DNA of 64,000 nucleotides, from assembly GCF_000247815.1 (NCBI RefSeq), contig NC_021672.1, positions 69,104,926 through 69,168,925 on the forward strand, given 5' to 3'. The stretch's first letter is position 1; each line of letters starts with the position of its first letter. Below the pieces are notes generated by a model that ran no database searches, was not told the DNA's origin, and saw nothing but the letters and a program-made list of their open reading frames with translations. The position numbers and the translations under genes were made by a program. Source of the stretch: Ficedula albicollis (lineage: Eukaryota > Chordata > Aves > Passeriformes > Muscicapidae). This document shows positions 17,883 to 32,773 of this stretch, piece after piece.

Positions 17883-19678
17883 CATGCAGACACAAAGCAT
17901 TGCTTATACATAGGTTGCTGATCAACCATAAACTGATCCAAGCTCCTCAGAATATTCCAGATGTCTGTGCTTAAATTCTCAGAGCAGCTAGGATACTTCC
18001 CACTTCTTTGCAATTTCATCAAGACCCTAACATCGGTCCCATAATAAATAGGACCATAAAAAAGCCGTACATGACAAAAGACAAATTTCTTCAGCACAAG
18101 GAACAACTGTATATAGGAGCATTGTCATGATTCAACATGTCTCACATGCATAATTTATCATGGTAACAGGAGAACAATACTACAGGTTGTTTTGGGGAGG
18201 AGGAACGGATTTGCCTTGACAATGAGGAATTGTTAAGAGGGAAATGTCATTCTCTGATTCAGAATATCAATGGTGGAGACAAGCCACACATTCTCAATCG
18301 TTGACCTGCCAACACATAAGGAAAAAAATGTCTCCATAAGCAATCTCCTGAAGTACAGCTTCTGCCTCCCTCTCCAGCTGCCTCTGTCCCTTCACTCAGA
18401 GTCACCAAGTGGTAGGAGAGAGCCCTGTAGTCCTCTTTCCACCCCCCACAGATTTGGCTGTCCAATGCCCTGTGATGATGTGCTAACAATCCATCGTGAC
18501 AGGAGCTAGCAGACTGAGAGCATGGATTCTGGAATTCACGTTTAGGAGGATGGGACAGGTTCTGCAAAGTGAAAATCACCAAAAACGCCATTAGAAAGGG
18601 TCACTTGAGGAACAGGCAATAGCTGAAGTATGGTTGATCAGTATTGAGAGCAAACATGATCGGAAACTCAGTAAATAATACATTTTACATTTGTGAGGAG
18701 TACTAGCAAGTCATAAGATCATCAAACTAGGTAGTTTCTGTAACTACTATGAACTATTTCTCCAACAGATGTCAACACAGGAAAACAGCGACACTGTGTA
18801 ATGGTACAAAGATCACCCTGTGAAGGAACTGAGTAGAGGCTTTGTTGCAAATGATGATCCCTATGAGGCAGTGTCCCAAAGATTAGTAAAGTAATAGGAT
18901 TATGTTTCCTGCAAAGTTTGTTTGCTTGGGATGTTTGCAAAGGTTGCTCAAACTGAGTAGTTGCATGGCATCTGAACAGCATCTGACTTAAAATGAAAGC
19001 TTGAACTTGCATAATTTGAATTTGAATGTAGAGCCTTCCTGTTAGTGGGCCTGTAGTTAGCATCATATTAGGAGTACTTGAGCCAGGAACAAAAAGGGCA
19101 TGGAGGAACAGAAAAAACCACCCTGGGATAACCAGCCGTGAAGTACATGTAGACAAGAGAGCGAGGAAAAAAGCTTTTAAATGTAACCACATTGTTTAGA
19201 CAAAATATGACAACGAGCAGCGAAAGAAGTGGCATATCTATACTGACCTGGGTGCACAGCTTTTGGCCACAGCTACAGCACACCTGGTCAGGGAACACGG
19301 GCAGAGCTGGCTTGGGGCTGCTGGAGAAGGTCATGCAGACAAGCCAGCCGCTGGCAATATGTGCTGTACTCGCTTTTGTCTGAAAACAGCTGATGGTTTT
19401 GTCTTTCTGATGGAAGACGACTTGGTGGGCTCTCATCTTCAGTGTTTCACTGGAATGAGTAAAACAAATGAAGCCAGAATGATGATGGTGACAAGCTGAT
19501 AGCTGGAAATCAAGATGACTAGCTACAGGAAACACCCAGAAGCTGAGGCTGCTTCTCTCTTCCCTTGCTATGCTGCTCATTACTCCTGCTTACAATTTGG
19601 TTTACTACCTCCTTTACTTCTTCTGGACATCTCATTTAAAGCAGATTCCAGAAGCATTTTGTCTTCTGTTCAGATACA
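17883..19678. other. Noncoding stretch with two overlapping minus-strand open frames of unknown nature
   Basis: Two minus-strand frames, 19068-19580 (170 codons) and 18722-19192 (156 codons), overlap in different frames. Neither shows a domain I recognise, and the local stop-codon density on + is similar to the surroundings. Their length is unusual for this window but not beyond chance, and they may be relics of a mobile element. No other feature was seen. Confidence 0.4.
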
Positions 19679-19988
19679 GACTTTGTGGCTGCATCTAGAT
19701 CTTTGCCATTTGTAATCTCCATTCCTGTGATACACTGCACAAGAAGTTATCATTGAGAAAGTTCAGCTGCAGAAAGAAACGGCTGCCAGCTGCACTGAAA
19801 AACTTCTCAATTAGCAGAAAGAAACGGCTGCCAGCTGCACTGAACTTCTCAATGACTTTGTGGCTGCATCTAGATCTTTGCCATTTGTAATCTCCATTCC
19901 TGTGATACACTGCACAAGAAGTTATCATTGAGAAAGTTCAGCTGCAGAAAGAAACGGCTGCCAGCTGCACTGAAAAACTTCTCAATTA
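19679..19988. repeat. Nested tandem duplication [AB][B'][AB], period 175 bp
   Basis: A (19679-19768) and B (19769-19812) are followed by B' (19814-19853), a copy of B lacking four A bases. Then come A (19854-19943) and B (19944-19988). The outer copies appear identical. Same nested plan as at 17.1 kb. Confidence 0.93.
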
Positions 19989-22061
19989 ACATCTCATAAC
20001 TAGAGATTCCTTGCACTTAGAATTTACTTGCTTGCTCTAATTTCCTCGTTTTTTTCCTGGTTCAGTTTGTCTCTTTCCTGTATTTCTAGATTTTCTAGCA
20101 GTCATTTGGCCTTGCAAATGCAACAGATGCAAATCTTCCCAGATTACCTCTAAAGGTCAGCATGTGCATTTCCTCCTCTTAAAACAGCTAGGTGACACTA
20201 AACAGTCTCTTTCCAAAGTTTTTTTTTTACAGACCAGAATAAAGCCATGGGGCTTTGCAGTGCGCCAGCCCAGTTTAACCTTTATGTGGCAACAGTGAAG
20301 GAAGTTGGGAGGAGACTCAGTGCTCCATCTGTGTCATTAAAAAATGCTTTTGACACCGTAGTCATCCAAAATATAGATTACATCTGTCAGCTTTTTGGCC
20401 AGACTCTTATTACAGCAACACAAAGTAGTCACTGGGAGGATGTATCCCAGAATATACAGCCTTTACTGGTCTGTGTCCTTTTGAGAAATGGACATCTTAA
20501 TAAGTGGTTGGTTTTTGAAATCTGTAAAATCTAAAATGTGTTCACTGGAAGCAAGAAGAATACATTAGGAATTCATGGTTAGGGAAATGTAGTATATTAA
20601 CCTTTCCAGCGACAGTGAAATAGGAGAACTTTATGTACTAAGACATCTGGAACAAGCAATGAATGAGCATAATGCCTCCCAAGCTCTGAAGGCTGAACTA
20701 GGAATTTAAGCTAGAATATAGCTTAAATCTGTAGGCTGCCTTTTGGAACTCCACAATCAAGAACCCATCAGGCTGTAGTAAGCTACTCACTTGTTCTTTC
20801 AGTAAGGAAAGAGTGAGAAAAACCCAGTTCAGGTCATTTTCTTACGATTTTCAACTTCCTGTTTTCTATACTTCACATAAGTATATACCTAACATATACA
20901 GAGACACACACAAAAATTTTCTTCCAGATTGGAAACCTTTTTTGTGTCCTATTATATATGCTCTTTACCCAAGTAAAATATTTCTCCAGCACCTGGCAAA
21001 TAGCAACTGACACTTTGACAATTGAGAAGGGATTTGCTTGATCAGTTTTAGCTGGAAGCTCACCCCAGATAAGACTGGGTCCAGCATTCTGGAGTGGGCC
21101 AGCTGCCATCTAATGTTTCCAGTTCTCCACACAACATGCCTCCACTGTAAACTATAGAATAATATCACCTCTGCACAGTTTCCTATTGATTTCATGGTCA
21201 GAGAAGACACTCTGCTTTTGTAAATTAAGCCTGGGTTCATCCTGTTAGATTAGATTTCAGGGGAAAAGAGCTTGCCTAAGGTGAGAGACAACATGGCAGT
21301 TCTGAACACCCAGTATTAGGTAAAAACGGATGGAAATGACTGTGGTATTCACAACCCCTTTTTCTTCCAAAGGTATTTTTTAGTGTTCACTTCCATCAAA
21401 AATTCCACAAACACACAGAAACAGCCAAGATACACACAAACACATCCCAGTTAATGTCTGCTAACAGTGCTCTATCCACTTCTTTTATCAGACACCTACA
21501 GGTCCCATCTCCAATTCCCAATGGAACTTTGGAACCCTATATCTCTCCTAGGGGTGAGTAGGATGCTAGGCCTGCCCATGTACAGATGCTGTGGTTCAAA
21601 ACTTATTGTCTTCCCCTTTCAAGTCCCTGTGCTCCCTGGCTGTGCAGCATCAATGGAAGTGGGGCATCCCAGGGTAATGAGCACAGATCAGCCCTGACAA
21701 TTTAAGGATGCAACTGCAAGCTAATCTCTGATGAGTTAAACCCAGATATTCAACCAAATAATCAGGCCAACAGACCATATTCCTAAATTATCACAGGCCA
21801 GCTCCAAATCTGTCACATCCAGTTTCTTTTCTGACACATAAAAGGCCAGAAATATCTTTCTGCAGCAGCACAAGTAACCTCATTGGGTATTAGACTCATT
21901 TCAAGGAACTTGGGAATTGCCCAGTGGGGGCCACAGCTTCTGTTGATGAATCTCAGTAATTATAAAGCAGGGGGTATGGTTGTATCGCCTGTGGGCTTGA
22001 AATTCAGTAATAATTGATTGCTTTGCTCCCTGCCTGCCTAAGCTCTTCCCTTGCCCTGTCT
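19989..22061. other. Noncoding stretch; one exon-like frame not assigned
   Basis: At 20221-20534 a T-rich tract and ACAG precede a 95-codon + frame starting near ATGGGGCTTTGCAG. The tract looks like a splice acceptor, but the protein is unknown to me and there is no matching donor. No other signal recognised. Confidence 0.4.
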
Positions 22062-22108
22062 CCATGATCCTTGTGGGTCCCTCCCAACTCAGCATATTCT
22101 GTGATTCC
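22062..22108 (+). mobile_element. CR1 LINE, short 3' terminal scrap
   Basis: ATGATCCTTGTGGGTCCC...CCAACTCAGCATATTCTGTGATTC is the CR1 3' terminus (normally GGTCCCTTCCAACTCAGGATATTCTATGATTC). Only about 47 bases are recognisable. What lies upstream does not look like CR1 or like a tRNA-type SINE head. Confidence 0.7.
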
Positions 22109-23574
22109 TTATTCTCGTGAGGGTTTCCTACTCAGGTTGGCATTGTTGCTAGAACAAAACGAGGCATTGCCAACTCCTGGCAATATATGAACAAAGCAGC
22201 GTTTCCTCAAGTCACCTGGCTCTGCTGGGAGACTGTAATCCACCAGGATGAGATTCTGCCCTGACTTCATTCCTGAAAAGGGACTTCCTAGTCTTCTTTT
22301 TGAGGGAGGGTGGAGGAGGAAAATGTTGCTTTAACAGTCAGGTTGTAGGGACTTGGACATGGAAAAGAAGCCCTGCATATCTTTTCACTTCCCTAACATG
22401 AGTCTTCAGCTGCCAGGGGAATCAAAGATTCACTAAACAAAAAGGATCCCAGGTTTCAAAATGTGCTTCCATTCAGATGGGAAAGAGTTTCCCCAAATTT
22501 AAAATACTTTAAAAAAAAATACTGCCATATATTCTGTATTTGACTAAAAACTATGCTTTCAATAATTATGTTTTATTTGGATTTTGATATTTCATTTATT
22601 ACTGTGTTAAATAAATTATATACTGCCACATGACGTATTTGGAAGTTTTTTCCTCCAAAACAGCTAGAAGATACTTACAAAATTACTAAAACTTTTACTT
22701 CAAATTCACAGTTTTCTGAGGTATTAAAAGAAAAAGAAAACAAATCCCCAAACCTCTTCAGACTGCAAAGAAAGATGGTTATTACCTCATTTCTGGTACT
22801 GTCACCTCCCTTGCTGACCCCACCTGTTTTTCAATAACACCTTCACAGGCTGTGCCATTTTTTACCCATAGAACTTTAACTAAATACCCACAGTAAGGTA
22901 CATTTTGTTCTCTTTGCCTTATTGAGCATCAGAGGTTTGTTTTCCCTCTTGTTGACAGCAGATCACATTAAATTACTAAAAACAGCCCAGGACCAAAAAT
23001 ACATTAATTTTCACTTCTGTTCTGAAAAGTAACCATATAATGGAGTTGTGAAATCCCATATTTCTTTTCCTAGTGATTTTAAGGTCAAATATCCTCAGTT
23101 TAAAGGTAAAGGGTATTTTTAAAATTTGTTAAGCTACTGCAACTTGCAATTTAAAGGTCATAATATTCCTCCCCAGCAGTACTCCTAGCAAACCCTTATT
23201 TTTGATCAGAAAGTTCCTTTCTTTCAACTAAGGCTACCAGGGGCACCTATGTGAATCACATTAAGGAATCTGTTGGGAGGAATAGGGTCTCTCTGACTTC
23301 ATTTTAAATATTGTGTACATTCAGAAATGCCCTACTTTGCACACAGGCATTACATCCGTGTGAGGGATTTGCATCAGTGTGACTAAATTGATTTTGCTGC
23401 ATCATTGCACATTTGCCTAATGTCAACAAGGCCTTTACTGTTGCCTATGCTGAACTAACAAGAACAGAAAAGTAGCACCAGAAACTTTCTTTAAGGTTGT
23501 TTGGAGATAGAATTCTCACTATGCCTACAGGGAAAATAAGAAGAGTTGGTTTGCTTTCACGTGTTGCTGGTTTT
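22109..23574. other. AT-rich noncoding DNA, nothing recognised
   Basis: No frame, repeat family or regulatory signal stood out. Confidence 0.5.
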
Positions 23575-23694
23575 AGACAGTTTTCAAAGAGGCAAAGCTT
23601 GTTAGAAAATTTGGAGTCTATCAATTTAAGTCGAAGACAGTTTTCAAAGAGGCAAAGCTTGTTAGAAAACTTGGAGTCTATCAATTTAAGTCAA
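23575..23694. repeat. Two-copy tandem duplication, 60-bp unit
   Basis: Copies 23575-23634 and 23635-23694 begin AGACAGTTTTCAAAGAGGC. They differ at two positions (AAATTTGG/AAACTTGG and GTCGA/GTCAA). Since 60 is divisible by three, the frame across it repeats the same peptide on both strands, which is only a consequence of the duplication. Confidence 0.95.
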
Positions 23695-25298
23695 AGGAAT
23701 ATGCTACAAATTTCCTAGCAGAAAGATAAAACTAATCTTATCTTGAGCACTAAAATTTTTATTTGCAGTGGTAACTAGCTAGTAGACAAAATGTTCAGCT
23801 CTTCAAAAGCCTCTGAGTATTTTGAGTTTCTCTCTCATTGTGTCCCAAGTGTTGTCCCCACAACTAAACCAAACCCACATTGGACAACAGGCACCAGGAC
23901 CAGCTGGAGCCAAACCAGCTCTTCTGTTTCATTACACAACTCCTCTGAACAGCCCTGAATAGAGGGTGGGACAACAAAATAGAGGATAAACAAGTCACAA
24001 TCCTGTTAGAAGCCACAGTTGGATAGACATAGCACTATGTTCTTAGAATAACACCTTCTGAACCCTGCAAGCATCTGTCTCAAGACTGCTGCACAGAAAT
24101 TTCAAGGCTCTAACCTGGCCTCTCAGCTGTGAAAGTCTTCTTTGCCATAGGAAACACGGCAGTATGACTCATTTCAGCCCCAAGACATAAGGGATGAGAT
24201 ATCCCAAGCTTCTCTCCAATTTGTTCATTCTGCCATCACTATTTTTGGTATTAATTCTTAGGGGATTACATAATAATGGAACTATTTGTGGTATTAATTC
24301 TTAGGGTATTATAATGAAATTAAAGGGGCTAGATTATATATATATATATATATATAGGAACTTTGGATAGATAATATCTAAACCCCACATATTTTTCTCT
24401 CAGTTACCTCAAGACCTTTATGGATCTAGGCAAATGCTGAACATCTTAGAGCATTTCCTTTTTAAAAATCTTTTGGTTTGGATAATATCTGAGGGAGACA
24501 AGTAAGGTTCACTTTGCCTTTGCTTTTCCACGTGCAATTTCCAGCTGTACAGAAATTCATTCCTGATCAGGAATTGAAGGTGTTAAGACTGATGCCAGCT
24601 TTTATATCTGTTGACTCATTTTATTTAAAAATGCTAATAATAATAGAGTGTCAAAATGAGGCTTCAGCTATGAGCCTTCAGGTTAGGAGGGATAAATAGC
24701 CATATATCAGGCATATTTTAGTTAGATTTCCTATAAATTCATGAATGTGCCAATAGACCTCTTAGAAACATTTCTCCCAAACATTGTCATATTGTCATAT
24801 TCTGCCCCTCTTAGATGACAACCTTAGTACCTATTTTTTTTTGAAGCAGTCAGCACTGCGTACAATACTCTGACAAAACCTGTTCCTTCACTCATGTGTA
24901 TTTCCATCCTAAATCAAACGTGAGAAAAGCAAGCAGAGTTTGACCCTAAATTGGAGAGCTTTGCCAAAGGAAGAGATGTATTACAGTCATAGGAACCTGA
25001 CCTCCAGATCTGTGGAGCTGCATATTTATGTTTTTCCACTGCTTGGATAGATTTTAAAATAAGCCAGTCTGTAAATACAAGGGGAAAATCTAACTGCAGT
25101 GTTATGAAGTTGTGCAATGCAGCACTCCACATTTGTTTTCTTCATAAATCTATAGAACTGTGGGCAGTATGTAAATAAATAACTGCCTAATTTATTTCTT
25201 GTACTTCTATTCAAACAAGTCATACCCCAAAGGAACATTTTAGTAGTATGTCTAGAGTATAATGAATTTTAATATATTTTTTGAGGCTATCATTTGAC
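23695..25298. other. AT-rich noncoding DNA with a short TA repeat
   Basis: Holds a small direct repeat of GGTATTAATTCTTAGGG (24246 and 24289, about 43 bases apart) and a TA dinucleotide run of about 11 units near 24334-24356. No gene recognised. Confidence 0.5.
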
Positions 25299-25430
25299 AT
25301 TTCAGGATATGGGATCAAGGATTACGGTTCTTGCATCAGAGACATACTCTGGACTTAAACACAGATTTCAGGATATGGGATCAAGGATTACGGTTCATGC
25401 ATCAGAGACATACTCTGGAATTAAACACAA
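25299..25430. repeat. Two-copy tandem duplication, 66-bp unit
   Basis: Copies 25299-25364 and 25365-25430 begin ATTTCAGGATATGGGATC. They differ at TTCTTGC/TTCATGC and GGACTT/GGAATT. Confidence 0.95.
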
Positions 25431-28400
25431 CTGGAGTGAGTTTATAGATATGCACACATATATATAAAACATACATATATATATTTTATATATATATACA
25501 CATGTATCAATCATTTACTTCCCTGGGGAAAACAGTCTATAGCTCTGTTTGCATTTGCACAGAAATTGCATTTTCCTGTCCTGTGGGCCTGTTGTGAGGG
25601 ACCTCAAACACTGAGATATCTCACATACTGTTGTAATTGGAAATAATTTTAAATGTGCAGCAGGCAGATATCCTAAATGTTAAAATGAAGTTGGAACTCG
25701 GAAGTAATTTCTAATTTGCCATTATCATCATCTAGTAAAAGATTAAAATAAGGAGAATATTGCAATTTTTCTCCTGGTCTCAAGTAATAACTGGGTGTAT
25801 TTTTGCCCTGGGAGACAGCTCACAGCTAATGACATAATTTTCATTTCAGATATTGGCCAAAGCAAAATTTTCCCAAGTTATTACTCCTACAGAGATTATA
25901 CTGCGTTATGAAGAACATAGCAAGGATGCTTAAAATTCAGATTCTCAGAAAATGTGGTTTTCACCAAAGTAGCTAGAACTAGACCAAGTTAGAATTCCTG
26001 ACAGTCTGTCACAGTGTTCCTACCCACAGTTTCAGAGTTACTGAAACCTTAGTTCACCTTTACAAAATACATAATTTTATTTCATAGTTTCTGCTTGATT
26101 AATCACAGGTGAGTGACAAACTGAGAAGAATTAATGTAAAACCAGATCTGAATAACAGCTGCATCAAGCAATGAACATGACAACTCTTTTTCCCTAGAAA
26201 AAAATCGAACAACCAAAATAGGAGTGGCCAAAGAAATGCACATTATCTTAATGCCCCCCACCATTTCCTGATAAAGGGGGTAGCTATGGTAAAACTACAT
26301 AACAGATAATCAGTTGCCCACTGATTTGTAAAGGATAAGATGGAAGTTGCTTTAAATTATTTATAGTTATCCAACAGACCAGTACGGATTTTTTTCCATT
26401 CTGTAGTTTTCTACAGTTTTGCCCTGATAGGAATGCTAAATAGCTCAAGTTAATGATTCCCACTCTTGCCACTGGAATGATGCCAGTCCAATACCTTTCA
26501 CAGTTTCAGGTGCATTGGTTAATCTGTTCCTTTCATTTTCCTACCTCATTTTTCTTGTGTACATTATTTTGTATTACAGATGAAAATAACAATTATCTAT
26601 TATCATTGTCAGTATCTATTTCCAGTGTCTGCAGACAGTAGGAGCCTTCACCCTCTGATATTTTATTCCTGAGTGCATTACTGTTAATATTTCATTCCAG
26701 TCTTTCCATTCCTTTACTCACATTTTGCCACACTTCACTGCCTTCTTCCCAGTGTTGCTGCATTCTTTGCAGCCTCTAAGATTTCCTCCCAGTGTTGTGC
26801 TAGCTCGGTGCTCACTGCTATGTAGCAATCACATCCCAGTAGCATTATAGGGCTGTGTCAGATCAGAGTCATGCAGGAGTCATACCAGATATACCACACT
26901 CTTCTTACAAAGTTACCTGTGAGGTGCAGTAGCTGAGGCACAGAGTTATATTAAGAAAAATGCCTAAGGACTTTTAGAGGAAATATAAGGAGCTGGAGAA
27001 AACCAATGTTTCAAATAAAAGAGAAGGGTCTCTTCCATTTAACAAGGTAGTGGAAAAAAGAAACTGTTTTAGTGATACTGCAAGCCACTGAAAACTGAGT
27101 GAGCCAGAAGCAAACCAGCAAATACCTCCCATATATACCTTGCTGAAAGCAGTATTTCGGTCTTTCCCTCTTCAGGCTGAGGTCCTGTGGCCATCACCAG
27201 CTGGGCAGAGGCTGGAATGTATTCAGGCAGTGCAGGGAAATGAGGCAGGTGTGCAGCCATGCTTTGGGGTCCATGAGAGCTGTCCATTGGGACTGAAGAG
27301 TCCGGAGAACTTTCTGTGATCTGCTCAGCCACACGATGGTGTGTGTAGGGTTAAAAGTCCATCCCTCTTGGCTTGCACAGGGAGCATGGCTTAGCTCAAA
27401 GGGGAGAGGAGGAAAAGAAAATAATAGCCCAGGTAGAAACACTCCATCTGTTTGCCCAGACTAGGAGCCTGGAGATCAAAAAGGCTGCACACATTTCAAG
27501 TAGATTTCTCTGAAACAGGGAAAGAACTGCTTTATGGCTTACAGTAATAGGCTGCTTTTCATGGATTCAAATGTTTAACACAAAATGGAGGAGGGAAGGA
27601 AAAAAAAAAAGAAGAAAATCCTTATCTGACCAACCTCTAATTATTTTCCAATGGACTTAGACATTTTAAGTGGAAAGAGATATCCCTGGCTAGCCTTCCA
27701 TAGCCTGAACATGAAAATAAATATAACATATAATGATTTGTTCCAGCACATCCTTAAAGAACTGTTTGCTCTGCTTTGTTTGATAATAAGTAGGTATAAA
27801 TATTAAAAATGAACCAAAGACAAAATAAAATCTGCACAGGATGGTATAGCAAGAGGGAAGAAAAAATCATGTTGATTGAACAATATAAAATAAAAAGAGA
27901 ATAGATATTTCCGTAATTTTCTTATTAGCAGTCATATGGAGAAATCTTTCAAATACAGAAAATGCCTTGCCTTTTAAATTTTGTTCCAGAGCTTGTCATT
28001 ACAGAATTTTCCCAAGTATCAAGTAAAAATAAATTTGGAAAAAACCAAAATTATTTCATTACTTCCACTCAAGAATTTTGCACAATAAAATGACGGTAGA
28101 CTGCTACCCCCTTACATAAATATATAAGCTACACCAAGGGAAAAGCGTGTTGGTAAACACAGAAGTTAATACACAATTATTGTTCTGATATTCACTGAGC
28201 ATCCCATAGAAATTATATTTCTATACAACTCTCACCATTTCATTTTTCCATCCAGCCCTACAAGCACTAACTGGAATGTTAGGGCAGGAGTTGATTATGC
28301 AGCTTTGGCAGTGAATTGGTTTGTATCCAAACATAAAATGAGTTGTCTTGCAGAATGACAGAAAGGGATTTAACTTTGCTGAGTCAAATTTCAGTAAAGC

Positions 28401-29230
28401 AAACAGACCCAGAGGGTCAAATGAATTGAAGGTCCTGTGTCACTAAAAAAACTATATTGCTAAACAAGCTTTGGATAGGGTTTGATGTTTCAAATGCTTG
28501 TTTATTCCTGTGTCAATGTGGATCACATGAAACCTTTTAAACCCTTTGTTAAAGACAGAAAAATATAAGGAGAAAAGAAGAATAAAAATATTTAGAATGC
28601 AGAAAAGTCGGGCTTTAATTTTAAAACTCCAATTTGCATTCACTGTTTAAAGTCTGTGAGAAAAACACCGTTGTTTAACAGGCTTAGATAAAGTAAGAAA
28701 GACAAAGTATTGGGTTTTCTGTTTCAGAAAAGAGAGTTTTTCAGTTCCCTGAGATGGGCTGGAAATGCTGCTGGAGCTGTTGAGAGAGCCCAGTCCTTCC
28801 CTGGAGAGGAGAGAGGGACAAAGCCAGCTCAGGAGCTGCAGGGGAAGGGAACTCAGCCTCTCTCTCTAGTGCTGACACTGAACAAATTCATCGCTAGAAA
28901 ACTTCAGGACAGCATATTGTCTGTTGGTCGCAGGGAAACATGGAAATTGCAGCAATGCCCTGCTGTCTCCAACACAGCTTTTTGGATGTTTATTAACAGC
29001 ATAACAGCAGGTCTCCAAAGGACAGCTTCAGTATCTCAAGCAGATTTTTCTCAAACAGAAATCGAAGGAAAACACATGTGAAAAAGGAAAGAACTGGGGA
29101 GGGAAGGAAAAGTATACAAACCAGACTGTTGTGCTTCTGCTGCCTACCTATCTTTCTGCAGTTTGGTTCAAATTCAGCATCTTTGCAGCTGATTTGGGTC
29201 ATCAGGGAGTCAGAGTAGCCCACCACTCAT
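25431..29230. other. AT-rich noncoding DNA, no gene recognised
   Basis: Contains a degenerate TA/CA microsatellite at about 25450-25505. The best open frame is 123 codons on + (28710-29081), with no motif that I recognise. The frames at 27069-27442 on the minus strand are also unassigned. No transposon recognised. Confidence 0.5.
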
Positions 29231-29324
29231 GATTTTGCTCATTAGTAAGGTTTACTCTACCATATCAATTTTGCCGATTTTGCTCATTAGTAAGGTTTAC
29301 TCTACCAATCTCTATCAATTTTGC
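29231..29324. repeat. Two-copy tandem duplication, about 45-bp unit
   Basis: GATTTTGCTCATTAGTAAGG and the following text occur at 29231 and 29276. The second copy has an extra AATCTC-like insertion before TATCAATTTTGC. It lies about 150 bp before the fourth poly-C run. Confidence 0.9.
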
Positions 29325-29467
29325 TGCAGTGATGGTGACAAAAAATAGTCAGGTCTTGGAGTGTGTCCTCCACACACACCAACCCCCTCTCCCATGCAGT
29401 CCTTGAATATGATCTGTCCTAAGATAAGAACACCAGTGGGAATTGCAGGAGGAACTGTCTGGATGCT

Positions 29468-31747
<2,280 letters not shown>

Positions 31748-31886
31748 CTGCTTAATTAATTTTTCCTAATGTGATCTTAAGAGCTTATCTCCCCTGCTTA
31801 TCCCATTTTGGTCTGATAAGTAATCAGCCCAGACTCATTTAGAGCAGAGAATATGCTAATACAACATAAATATTTCTTCCAGTATG
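31748..31886 (+). repeat. Diverged repeat, copy 1
   Basis: Shares an ordered series of words with 32638-32773: GCTTAATT, GAGCTTATCTCC, CTGATAAG or CTGTTAGG, CAGAGAATAT, TAATACA and TTTCTTCCAGT or GTCTTTCAGT. The two lie about 890 bases apart in the same orientation. Divergence is high, so this is much older than the near-identical duplications elsewhere in the window. The family is unknown. Confidence 0.6.
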
Positions 31887-32637
31887 TGTTTTTTCATGTA
31901 TTTCCTATACAGGCTTTTATCCTCTCTGTTAGTACAGTGGAAAAACAAAAATGCAACTATGCAGTCACTCTGATTTATCTGCTTTGGACATTGTGCCTGC
32001 TGTCCTTGCATTTAATCTCAGTTGTTTCTAGGCTATGCAGTCTGGTCACAGACTCTTTTCATCTCTGCCTGAGATCTAGAATATTTTGGAAGTGACTTAT
32101 GGAACAATAATGCCATGGTAATTTCCTCAAATATCTCCAAAATATAAAGGACCCTTTGCTCACTCAGAGGAATAGCTTATTGCTGCCTAAGAGGAAAATG
32201 GAAACCTAATCATATTTTTCAGAGGAAAATAGGGGCCTATATTTCTGTCTTGGCTTGCATTCCCTCTCTCTTTGCAACAAGCCTCAATGTTCCCACTTAC
32301 ATAAGATATGACTGAACCTGCCAGATCAGCCTAGAGAAACAAGGTCTCCTATCAAAACTTATTGTTTTCAGGGATGAAATTAATCCAGTGTTAATCCAAG
32401 AAAACTACTGGAATTGTTGAAGAGTCTTAGCTGCTTCCAAGTGCTTGCAGCTGCTCCACCCAACCCATACCCTACACAAGGGCAGAGCTGCAGCTGGAGC
32501 CCAAAGGAGAAATAATTTCTTAGCAGATTACAACAAAAGATGAACATTGCCTGTTGTTCTCTGTGGCTGGGGCTCTCATGGCCATAGGAACAGGGCACAG
32601 GAGAAGGTGAGGCAGGGCAGGGCAGGCAAGAATGCCA
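31887..32637. other. Sequence between the two diverged repeat copies
   Basis: About 750 bp with no recognised gene. The right part (32540-32640) is richer in G. Confidence 0.4.
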
Positions 32638-32773
32638 CTTGCTTAATTTTGCCTCCAGTTGGTGCTGGGAGCTTATCTCCACCTCTTGTCACTGCCTGGC
32701 CTGTTAGGGAATTAACCCAACCTCATTTACATCAGAGAATATTGTAATACAGTCTAAGTATGTCTTTCAGTCT
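32638..32773 (+). repeat. Diverged repeat, copy 2
   Basis: Partner of 31748-31886. Alignment by eye gives good agreement around GAGCTTATCTCC, ACCTCATTTACATCAGAGAATAT versus GACTCATTTAGAGCAGAGAATAT, and the TAATACA block, with the flanks unrelated. Confidence 0.6.

Noticed and set aside
20221..20534. A 95-codon frame after a T-rich tract and ACAG, as a coding exon
   Set aside because: The acceptor is plausible, but there is no donor before the stop and the protein is unfamiliar. A terminal exon cannot be supported from this alone.
22015..22108. A tRNA-derived SINE with a CR1 tail
   Set aside because: Only the CR1-like tail is visible; the upstream sequence shows no A-box or B-box promoter words.
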